Assembly: GCA_018971405.1 (NCBI GenBank)
Contig: JAGXAX010000118.1
Coordinates: 1 to 5,255 of the forward strand
Direction: 5' to 3'
Length of the DNA stretch: 5,255 nucleotides
Source of the DNA: Alphaproteobacteria bacterium
GTDB taxonomy: Bacteria > Pseudomonadota > Alphaproteobacteria > Micavibrionales > UBA2020
The position numbers and the translations under genes are program-made. A model generated the notes under the pieces. That model was not told where the DNA came from. It saw nothing but the letters and a program-made list of their open reading frames with translations, and did no database searches. Shown here piece by piece: positions 1 to 5,255 of the stretch; the stretch's first letter is position 1, and the number at the start of each line of letters is the position of its first letter.

Positions 1-1
1 C

Positions 2-979
2 AACCTCGCCTTCCTGCGCCCGCGCATCGAGGCGGAAACGGCGGCGCTGCTCGGGCAGAAGGTCGAAATCAACAACGACATCAAGTTCAGGCTCGTCGGC
101 GGGCGGCCGGCGCTCTTGCTGCACCATGTCTCGGTCGGCGCGGACGTGACGGCGGACGCCGTCGACCTGGCCTTGCGCGGGTTTCATCCGTCGCGCGCGG
201 TTTTCGTCCGCGCTTACGGGCTCGCGCTTGACGGCAAAAAGCTGGGGAATTTCGATTTCCCCGTGACCGTCCTGCCGGACGGTTTTTCCGTCAGCCCGCT
301 GCGTGGCAGCCTGAAAGGGGCGGCCCTGACGGGGCATGTGAAATATGCGGGCGGCGTTCTCTCCGCCGACGGCGCGGTGCAGGGTATTCCGCTCTCCCTG
401 CTGCTTGGCGACGCGCCGGAGGGAGAGATCGCGGCGCAGTTCGCGCTGCAAAGCAAGGGAAAAACGGCGGAGGAATTGTTGCGTGGGCTTGACGGGCGCC
501 TGCTGCTGACCAACAACGGCGGCACGCTCACCAGCGCGTCGCTGAAGTTCTGGTCGAGCGGCCTGCTCTCCAGCCTGCTGCCCGGCAAGACGGACAAGAC
601 GCCGCTCAACTGCGCCATCGTCGATTTCAACATTGAAAACGGCATCGCCGAGAGCCGCACCATCGTCGTCGACACCCGCGACAACACGATCTTCGCCCGC
701 GGCCGCATCGACCTCGCGGACGGGAAGATCGACATGGTTCTGACGCCGCATCCGAAAGACGTGCAATTGCTCAGCCTCGCCACGCCGGTGCGCGTCGCGG
801 GGCCGCTTGAAAATCCCGTCGTGACTCCGGAAGCGGGCGGTGTGGCGACCAAAATCGGCAGCATGCTGCTCGGCGTGGTCAACCCCGCCTTTGCGCTTTT
901 GCCGCTGATGAAGACGGGGTTCGACGATTACAAAGGCTCCTGCGCCACGATCGCGCGCGAGCACGTGAAAGACAAATGA
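2..979 (+). CDS. AsmA-family envelope protein, C-terminal ~325 residues (5' partial)
   Basis: The reading frame is open from the left edge of the window. An internal TTG at 116 is not the true start, because the 38 codons before it read like a normal AsmA N-terminal segment (RPRIEAETAALLGQKVEI, then KFRLVGG) in the same frame. Probably only the signal/anchor helix and a few residues are missing. From about visible residue 209 the C-terminal AsmA signature appears: FNIENGIAES, then ARGRIDLADGKIDM, TPHPKD and VAGPLENP, ending with a hydrophobic NPAFALLPL and a single late Cys. AsmA-like proteins are inner-membrane-anchored periplasmic proteins of the TamB/YhdP/AsmA superfamily, linked to phospholipid traffic and outer-membrane homeostasis. 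That role comes from family knowledge and is not shown here. The stop overlaps the next gene start (ATGA, 976-979), suggesting translational coupling. Family assignment is firm; the exact subfamily is open. Confidence 0.88.
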   Translation, partial: NLAFLRPRIEAETAALLGQKVEINNDIKFRLVGGRPALLLHHVSVGADVTADAVDLALRGFHPSRAVFVRAYGLALDGKKLGNFDFPVTVLPDGFSVSPLRGSLKGAALTGHVKYAGGVLSADGAVQGIPLSLLLGDAPEGEIAAQFALQSKGKTAEELLRGLDGRLLLTNNGGTLTSASLKFWSSGLLSSLLPGKTDKTPLNCAIVDFNIENGIAESRTIVVDTRDNTIFARGRIDLADGKIDMVLTPHPKDVQLLSLATPVRVAGPLENPVVTPEAGGVATKIGSMLLGVVNPAFALLPLMKTGFDDYKGSCATIAREHVKDK

Positions 980-1668
980 GGAAATTCTACAAAACGGCGG
1001 AAGCGGCGGCGGTCGACGGCGGCCATGCGGTGCTGCTCGACGGCAAGCCGGTCAGGACGCCGCTCGGCAGGGGGCTGCTGTTGCCGACGCGCGCGCTGGC
1101 GGAAGGCGTGGCGGCCGAATGGGCGGCGCAGGGCGCGGAGCTGAAGCCGGAAACCATGCCGCTGACGCGCCTCGCCAACACGATGATTGACAAGGCGGCG
1201 GGGCCTGACCGTACCGGCATGAACGCGGAGCTTTTGAAGTATGGCGGCTCCGACCTTGTCTGTTATTTCGCGGCGCGGCCCGCCGATCTCGTCCGCAGGC
1301 AGGAGGAGCTATGGCGGCCGCTGCTGGGGTGGATGGAGGAAAAACACGGCGTCGCCTTCGATGCGGCTTCCGGCATCCAATACCGGCATCAGCCGCCGGA
1401 AGCGCTGGAGAAACTCCGCGTCCTGATCGAAGGGCTGGACGCGGGCGCGTTCACGGCCGTGCAGGCGGCGGCGGCGACGGCGGGTTCCGTCGTCATCGCC
1501 TTTGCTCTGCTGGAGGGAAAGCTCACGCCGGACGAAGCCCATGCCGCGGCCTTCGTCGACGAGGTTCACCAGCTCAAGGCCTGGGGAGATGACGCGGAAG
1601 CGCGCCGCCTGCTGGAGGCGAAACGCGGGGAACTTGCGGACATCGCGCGGTTTCTGAAACTGCTCTAA
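976..1668 (+). CDS. ATP12-family F1-ATPase assembly chaperone
   Basis: This 230-residue protein has the expected length and motif order of bacterial ATP12: N-terminal KFYK, LDGKPVRTP (21-29), LPT (36-38), AAEWAAQG (46-53), MPLTRLANT (61-69), GGSDLVCYFA (90-99), the RQEELW helix (108-113), a small-residue-rich helix leading to ALLEGKLTPDEA (177-188), and the acidic FVDEVHQLKAWGDDAEA block (193-209). In mitochondria Atp12 binds the F1 alpha subunit and prevents its aggregation before hexamer assembly; the bacterial homologue is presumed to act likewise in the cytoplasm. The ATG start sits inside the stop of the upstream AsmA gene, and a weak purine run (GAAAGAC) is the only possible ribosome site, so expression probably depends on coupling. 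The TAA stop overlaps the stop of the opposing gene by four bases. No ATP synthase genes are in the window. The gene looks intact and ordinary. Confidence 0.95.
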   Translation: MRKFYKTAEAAAVDGGHAVLLDGKPVRTPLGRGLLLPTRALAEGVAAEWAAQGAELKPETMPLTRLANTMIDKAAGPDRTGMNAELLKYGGSDLVCYFAARPADLVRRQEELWRPLLGWMEEKHGVAFDAASGIQYRHQPPEALEKLRVLIEGLDAGAFTAVQAAAATAGSVVIAFALLEGKLTPDEAHAAAFVDEVHQLKAWGDDAEARRLLEAKRGELADIARFLKLL

Positions 1669-2171
1669 GACCAGCTTGTGACGTTGTCCACCGGCATGGC
1701 GTCGCGGGCGAAGACGTAGCCGCGCCAGCAGCGGCGCACGAACCAGAGGACGGGCAGGGCGGTCGTCGTTTCAGTGATGACTTCAAGCCTGATCAGGTTT
1801 CCGGCAAGGTAACCCTGCGTTCCGGCCATGATGGCGTCGAGGTTCCCGCTCGTCAGCGTGCGGACGAGCGTGCCCGCGTCCGTAAATGTGAAAAGCAGCA
1901 GGCAGGTGAGGGCGATGGCGGCGGGCGTCAGCGCCAGCGCGCCGATCCAGAGGGTGCGGTTCATCCAGCGCAGGTGGCTCTCGAAGATCGTACCCCTGAA
2001 CTTCTTCCGGTTCCTGTTGGCGAGCGCGCCGGCGATGGCCAGCGCCAGAAGTCCCGCCAGCATCGTGTCGTCGAAAAACTGCAAAACGGCGCCGAGCGCG
2101 TAGACGATATAGAGCGTCGTGCAGGTTTCCTGCAGCTTGGGGGATACGGCGATGTCTGTTTCTTCCGTCAT
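1665..2171 (-). CDS. Small four-helix membrane protein, DUF4870/COG3671-like (paralogue B)
   Basis: This is a 168-residue predicted inner-membrane protein of unknown function. Hydrophobic segments lie near residues 19-33, 36-51, 73-97 and 132-146. The loop after helix 2 is basic (NRNRKKFRG, 53-60) and runs into TIFESHLRWMNRTLW (61-75), the pattern typical of DUF4870/COG3671-type proteins (RGT..ESH.RW..RT.W). The C-terminal helix ends in WFVRRCWRGYVFARDAMPVD. A polar stretch of about 35 residues between helices 3 and 4 (98-131) is longer than in the short family members I know. The protein aligns along its whole length with the product of the gene just upstream, so the pair looks like a tandem duplication. 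The start codon lies 3 bp after that gene's stop, and I see no good Shine-Dalgarno, so translation is probably coupled. Family assignment is by motif recall, so moderate; molecular function is unknown. Confidence 0.75.
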   Translation of the reverse strand: MTEETDIAVSPKLQETCTTLYIVYALGAVLQFFDDTMLAGLLALAIAGALANRNRKKFRGTIFESHLRWMNRTLWIGALALTPAAIALTCLLLFTFTDAGTLVRTLTSGNLDAIMAGTQGYLAGNLIRLEVITETTTALPVLWFVRRCWRGYVFARDAMPVDNVTSWS

Positions 2172-2174
2172 GGC

Positions 2175-2690
2175 TTAAAAAAATGCATCGGGGAAATCTA
2201 TCGGCTCGGAATTTTGCGCCCGCCACAGCCCGAACCAGCAGCGCCAGACCCACCAGAAGATCGGCGGCGTGATGCAGAGAGTGGTGATGAAATCTATTCT
2301 TTGACTGTTGTCGTTCATGAAGCTCTGTACGGTGTTGACCTGCGTGGAGAGGTCGCCGTTGGAGCTGGCCATGAGGTTGAACAGCCCGTTGATGTTCGTG
2401 TATCTGTCCACCAGGTACATCGTCAGGAGCAGGGAAAGCGGCAGCAGGTAGTAGCCGCCGATCCGCAGCGTGTTGGCCGTCCATTCGACGTGGCTCGCAT
2501 AGATGGTGTCGCGCGCGGTGATGCGCTGCGCCTTTATCATGAATCCGCAAAAGCTGACAACAAGGCAGCCTGCGATGACCAGCTGCCACGACATGGCGTA
2601 TTGCGCGAGGGCGCCCAGGGCGGCGATAGCATAGAGCCACATGGAAAAAATCCTTTGGTCCGGATGCTTTTCTTCCTGTCCAGCGCGCAT
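2175..2690 (-). CDS. Small four-helix membrane protein, DUF4870/COG3671-like (paralogue A)
   Basis: A 171-residue predicted inner-membrane protein, starting at the ATG that shares its A with the mutL stop (TAATG). I chose this start because GGGAG lies 6 nt upstream and it gives a short polar N-terminus like that of the paralogue. An alternative ATG at 2642 (MWLYAI) also has a good site, AAAGGA 8 nt upstream, and would give a protein 16 residues shorter. Helices lie near residues 18-34, 37-52, 76-94 and 134-149. Family-like motifs are ARDTIYASHVEWTANTLRIG (59-78) and WWVWRCWFGLWRAQNSEPID (146-165). The loop between helices 3 and 4 (95-133) is rich in Asn, Ser and Gln. A basic side at helix 2/3 and at the C-terminus suggests cytoplasmic termini with this loop periplasmic. 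Position within the mutL transcript suggests shared expression, not necessarily shared function. Function is unknown. Confidence 0.75.
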   Translation of the reverse strand: MRAGQEEKHPDQRIFSMWLYAIAALGALAQYAMSWQLVIAGCLVVSFCGFMIKAQRITARDTIYASHVEWTANTLRIGGYYLLPLSLLLTMYLVDRYTNINGLFNLMASSNGDLSTQVNTVQSFMNDNSQRIDFITTLCITPPIFWWVWRCWFGLWRAQNSEPIDFPDAFF

Positions 2691-4531
2691 TACTTTCTCC
2701 CGAACAGTTTTTCGATGTCGTGCAGCTTCAGTTCGACGTAGGTCGGGCGGCCATGGTTGCACTGGCCGGAATGGGGTGTGGCTTCCATCTGGCGGAGGAG
2801 CGCGTTCATCTCCGCCTGCGTCAGGCGGCGGCCGGCGCGCACCGAGCCGTGGCAGGCGATGGTTCCGCAGATGCTTTCAAGCTTTTCGTTGAGGGAAACG
2901 GTCTGTCCGTAGGCGGCGATGTCGTCGGCGAGGTCACGGACGATCTGTTTGATGTCGCCTGCGCCGAGCAGCGCCGGGACCTCCTGCACCGCGACCGCGC
3001 CGGGGCCGAAGCTTTCTATGATGAGGCCGAGCTCCTCCAGTTCGTGCTTGCGCGCCAGCAGCCGTTCGACGGCGGGCGCGTCCATCTCGACGATTTCCGG
3101 CAGCAGCAGGGATTGCCGCGCGATGCCGCCCGCGGCGAGGTCCTGCTTCATCTTCTCGTAAACGAGGCGCTCGTGCGCGGCGTGCTGGTCGACCAGCACG
3201 AGGCCGTCAACGGTCTGGGCCACGATATAGGTTTCATGCAGCTGCGCGACGGCCGCGCCCAAAGGAAAAGCGTCCGGCGGAAAATCCCGTTGCGTCGATG
3301 CCGCCGCATCGTTGACCGGCGCATCTTCATTGAAATTCCGCGCGACGGGGGCGTCGTCAAGCGCGAGACTGCTGTTGTAGTAACTTCCCGTATAGGCCGC
3401 GCCCGCCATGCCCTTGAGGTTTTTATAGGACGGCTGGCGCTGGCGGTATTCACCGTCCCATTGTGGCGCCGCCGCGGTGCCGGAAAGCGACGGCGCGCGG
3501 AAGGATTGCAGCGTCTGTTCCGCCACGGTGGTGGAGGCGCGGTGGCCGGCCTCCGTGATCGCGTGTTTCAGGCCGCCGACGATGAGGCCGCGCACGAGGG
3601 CGGAATCCTGAAAGCGCACTTCCGATTTCGCGGGGTGCACGTTGACGTCCACCAACTCCGGCGGGATGTCGAGGAACAAACAGAGCATCGGGTGGCGGTC
3701 ATGGGCGAGGAAATCCGCATAGGCGCCGCGTACCGCGCCGACCGTCAGTTTGTCACGCACCGGGCGGCCGTTGACGAAGAAATGCTGATACTGGCTGGTG
3801 CCGCGGTTGAGCGTCGGCAGGGCGGCGAAGCCGGTGAGTTTGATTCCGTCGCGCTCCGCCGCGAGGGCGAGCGCGTTTTCGGCGAACTCGCGCCCCATGA
3901 TCTGCTGCAGGCGTTCGAGCCGTTCCGCGGCGGGGAGGTCAAGCACCGTCTTGTCGTCGTGCGTCAGGCGGAAGGCGATGTCGGGATAGGCCATGGCGAG
4001 GCGCGTGACGGTGTCGCGCACGGCTTGCGCTTCGGCGCGCTCCGTCTTCAGGAATTTGAGCCGCGCGGGCGTGGCGTAGAACAGGTCGCGGACCTCGATC
4101 TTCGTGCCGGCGGGATGCGCAGCGGGCGTGACTTTGGATTTCCTGCCACCGTCGACGGTGATGGTCGCGCCGTCGGCGCTGTTATCGTTGCGCGGGCGGC
4201 TGGTGAGGGTGAGGCGGGAAACCGCGCCGATCGACGGCAGCGCCTCGCCGCGGAAACCCAGAGAGGCGATCTGCACGAGATTGTCGTCCGGCAGCTTCGA
4301 AGTCGCGTGGCGCTCGACGGCGAGGCCGAGTTCGTGCGCCGTCATGCCGATGCCGTCGTCCTGCACGGTGATCAGGCTCGCGCCGCCTTCGCGAATCAGG
4401 ATGTCAATGCGCGACGCGCCCGCGTCGATGGCGTTTTCCACCAGCTCCTTGACGGCGGCGGCGGGGCGCTCGATGACCTCGCCCGCGGCGATCTGGTTGA
4501 TCAGCGTCTCTGGAAGTTGTCGGATCGGCAT
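2690..4531 (-). CDS. mutL: DNA mismatch repair protein MutL (endonuclease-type)
   Basis: This 613-residue protein is full length for MutL. The N-terminal GHKL ATPase carries NQIAAGEV (12-19), KELVEN with the catalytic Glu29 and Mg-binding Asn33, DDGIGM (58-63), ATSKL (76-80) and GFRGEAL (92-98). The second N-terminal subdomain has DVNVHPAKSEVRF (295-307). A low-complexity linker of about 80 residues (roughly 340-425) leads to the dimerisation domain. That domain keeps the metal-dependent nuclease motifs: DQHA with E454 and E459 (448-459), ACHGSVRAG (559-567), CNHGRP (591-596) and terminal FGR (610-612). This is therefore the nicking type of MutL found in bacteria without MutH, acting after MutS recognises a mismatch. 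The motif order is uninterrupted. A promoter lies directly upstream with almost no leader, and the stop overlaps the start of a membrane protein gene. No mutS is present in the window. Confidence 0.98.
   Translation of the reverse strand: MPIRQLPETLINQIAAGEVIERPAAAVKELVENAIDAGASRIDILIREGGASLITVQDDGIGMTAHELGLAVERHATSKLPDDNLVQIASLGFRGEALPSIGAVSRLTLTSRPRNDNSADGATITVDGGRKSKVTPAAHPAGTKIEVRDLFYATPARLKFLKTERAEAQAVRDTVTRLAMAYPDIAFRLTHDDKTVLDLPAAERLERLQQIMGREFAENALALAAERDGIKLTGFAALPTLNRGTSQYQHFFVNGRPVRDKLTVGAVRGAYADFLAHDRHPMLCLFLDIPPELVDVNVHPAKSEVRFQDSALVRGLIVGGLKHAITEAGHRASTTVAEQTLQSFRAPSLSGTAAAPQWDGEYRQRQPSYKNLKGMAGAAYTGSYYNSSLALDDAPVARNFNEDAPVNDAAASTQRDFPPDAFPLGAAVAQLHETYIVAQTVDGLVLVDQHAAHERLVYEKMKQDLAAGGIARQSLLLPEIVEMDAPAVERLLARKHELEELGLIIESFGPGAVAVQEVPALLGAGDIKQIVRDLADDIAAYGQTVSLNEKLESICGTIACHGSVRAGRRLTQAEMNALLRQMEATPHSGQCNHGRPTYVELKLHDIEKLFGRK
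2691..2701 (-). promoter_or_regulatory. Ribosome binding site of paralogue A, inside the mutL 3' end
   Basis: On the minus strand GGGAG (2701-2697) is followed by six bases and the ATG at 2690. It lies within the last MutL codons and supports the start that overlaps the mutL stop. A competing site, AAAGGA (2656-2651), precedes the internal ATG at 2642 by 8 nt, so two N-termini are possible. Confidence 0.6.
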
Positions 4532-4538
4532 GATTCTT

Positions 4539-4567
4539 TTTATAGCCTACGGGCCGTTTTTTGACAA
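4539..4567 (-). promoter_or_regulatory. Predicted sigma70-type promoter of mutL
   Basis: Read on the minus strand, TTGTCA (4567-4562) is followed after exactly 17 bp by TATAAA (4544-4539); each hexamer is one base off consensus. Only 7 bp separate the -10 box from the mutL ATG, so transcription should begin at about the start codon. No convincing Shine-Dalgarno lies upstream of that ATG, which fits a leaderless transcript. The call rests on sequence match alone. Confidence 0.6.
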
Positions 4568-4594
4568 AATGATTGCGCGCGCGTCTTTGTATAA

Positions 4595-4606
4595 GTTATC
4601 CATAAC
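4595..4606. repeat. Short inverted repeat GTTAT-CC-ATAAC in the mutL upstream region
   Basis: Two 5-bp arms face each other across a 2-bp centre, in AT-rich DNA between the pentapeptide gene stop and the mutL promoter, 28 bp upstream of the -35 box. The centre is too short for a good RNA hairpin loop and no T-run follows, so it is not a convincing terminator. It could be an operator half-site pair or chance. Confidence 0.35.
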
Positions 4607-4626
4607 ATAATATCGTGGCGGTCTGG

Positions 4627-5255
4627 CTATTTCTTGCCGGTTTTGCCGTCGAGCAGCGCCCCGTCGAGCAGCGCCCCGTCGAGCAGCGCCCCGTCGAAGT
4701 TCGCTTCGGACAGGGTTGCACCGGTGAAGTCGGCGCGGCGCAGGTCGCAGTTCGAAAAATCGGCCTCGGTCAGGTCCGCGCCGGCGAATTTCCCCTCGAC
4801 GATGCGCGCGCCCGAGAAAACCGCCTGCCGCATCACGGCGCGCTCGAAATTGCACGGGATCGAGAATTCCACGCCGTCCGGCTTCTTGAAGGTCAGAGGG
4901 TTGAGGTTGGCCTTGGAGAGGTTGGCGCGCTGGAACAGCCCGTCGCTGAAGCGCGAGCCGCGCAGGTCGGCGTTTTGCAGGAGGCACTTGCGGAAGTCCG
5001 CCTTCTCCAGATGCGCGCCCTGAATTTCGACGCCGCGCAGGTCCATTTCGGCGAAGGTCGCACCCTGCGCCTTGATGGCGGTGAGCTTTTTGGCGGCGAG
5101 CCGCGGGCCCTTGCGCATGTCCGTGCCCGCGAGGTCGAGCTGGAAGCCCTGCCGGCCGCCGGAGGCGACCCAGCTGGTGTGTTTTAATAGCAATTCGTCG
5201 AGCGTCATCTCGACTTCGGTGAAGTCCTTGCCGACGGGGTTTTCAGTCAGGGTCA
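4627..5255 (-). CDS. Pentapeptide-repeat protein (5' end possibly beyond the window)
   Basis: The first ATG in view is at 5208, giving 193 residues. However, the frame stays open to the right edge (reading TENPVGKDFTEVE just before that Met) with GC-rich third positions, and only a weak GAAG precedes the ATG, so the true start may be outside. Numbering from that Met, an N-terminal non-repeat segment (LDELLLKHTSWVASGG) of a kind common in such proteins precedes repeats with the A(D/N)(L/F)xx pattern. These run with strict 5-residue period at 65-104 and again at 119-188, separated by a break of about 15 residues (LTFKKPDGVEFSIP region). Such repeats fold as a four-sided right-handed beta-helix. 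Some family members (Qnr, MfpA) mimic DNA and bind gyrase, but most have no known role, and nothing here proves gyrase binding. No signal peptide or membrane helix is seen. The last repeats are three identical ALLDG units, then KTGKK. Confidence 0.88.
   Translation of the reverse strand, partial: TLTENPVGKDFTEVEMTLDELLLKHTSWVASGGRQGFQLDLAGTDMRKGPRLAAKKLTAIKAQGATFAEMDLRGVEIQGAHLEKADFRKCLLQNADLRGSRFSDGLFQRANLSKANLNPLTFKKPDGVEFSIPCNFERAVMRQAVFSGARIVEGKFAGADLTEADFSNCDLRRADFTGATLSEANFDGALLDGALLDGALLDGKTGKK
4646..4697. repeat. Perfect 15-bp tandem repeat, about 3.5 copies, in the pentapeptide gene
   Basis: The unit ccgtcgagcagcgcc occurs three times with no mismatch (4646-4660, 4661-4675, 4676-4690) and continues for 7 more bases. 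On the coding (minus) strand each unit specifies the pentapeptide ALLDG, so one DNA unit equals one protein repeat and copy changes keep the frame. Neighbouring pentapeptides are much more diverged at the DNA level. Confidence 0.95.

Noticed and set aside
116..118. TTG as the start of the AsmA-family gene
   Set aside because: The frame continues upstream to the window edge with typical AsmA N-terminal sequence, so the codon is internal.
1783..2640. A 285-codon minus-strand frame spanning both membrane protein genes
   Set aside because: It is out of frame with two proteins that have matching motifs and membrane helices, and its own product is a His/Arg/Ala-rich soluble string with no family resemblance.
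2720..4564. A 614-codon open frame on the plus strand, opposite mutL
   Set aside because: It lies almost wholly antisense to a clear mutL gene, has no recognisable domain and is rich in Arg, Gly, Ala and Val. This is the usual shadow of GC-rich codon use on the opposite strand.
4575..4583. Alternating GCGCGCGCG tract as a possible Z-DNA site
   Set aside because: It is only nine bases long, and such tracts are expected by chance in DNA of this composition.
4561..4595. Plus-strand promoter TTGACA ... TATAAG
   Set aside because: The 23-bp spacer is too long for a sigma70 promoter, and no plus-strand gene lies downstream to be served.
4597..4605. DnaA-box-like TTATCCATA
   Set aside because: It is one base off the TTATCCACA consensus and stands alone. 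There is no cluster of boxes and no dnaA or other origin gene nearby.
4532..4626. Factor-independent terminator for the pentapeptide gene
   Set aside because: The only inverted repeat has 5-bp arms with a 2-bp centre and no following T-run on the minus strand.

Overview
The window reads as a compact stretch of chromosome from a GC-rich alphaproteobacterium. The strongest taxonomic clue is an ATP12-family F1-ATPase assembly chaperone, a family largely limited to Alphaproteobacteria and mitochondria. The MutL C-terminal motifs (ACHGSVRAG, CNHGRPT, terminal FGRK) fit the same group. I do not assign a genus. There are no RNA genes, insertion sequences, CRISPR arrays or integrase genes, and the coding density is almost complete.

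Left part, plus strand (about 2-1668): the distal part of an AsmA-family envelope protein, whose N-terminus lies off the window, overlaps by ATGA the start of the ATP12 chaperone gene. The two are probably co-transcribed.

Centre, minus strand (4567 down to 1665): mutL is preceded by a good sigma70-type promoter placed so close to the start codon that the mRNA should be leaderless or nearly so. mutL runs through a TAATG stop/start junction into a small four-helix membrane protein gene, followed 3 bp later by a diverged paralogue of it. These two proteins resemble the DUF4870/COG3671-type membrane proteins and look like an old tandem duplication tied translationally to the mismatch-repair gene. 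The operon ends tail-to-tail with ATP12, the two stop codons overlapping, so there is no intergenic terminator.

Right part, minus strand (4627 to the window edge): a pentapeptide-repeat protein. Its last three repeats are encoded by a perfect 15-bp tandem DNA repeat, which looks like a recent expansion by exactly one structural unit at a time. The only intergenic stretch of any length (4532-4626) is relatively AT-rich and holds the mutL promoter plus a small inverted repeat.

No clear new defence or mobile system is visible. The most unusual items are the mutL-membrane paralogue operon, the apparent leaderless mutL promoter and the expanding pentapeptide tail.
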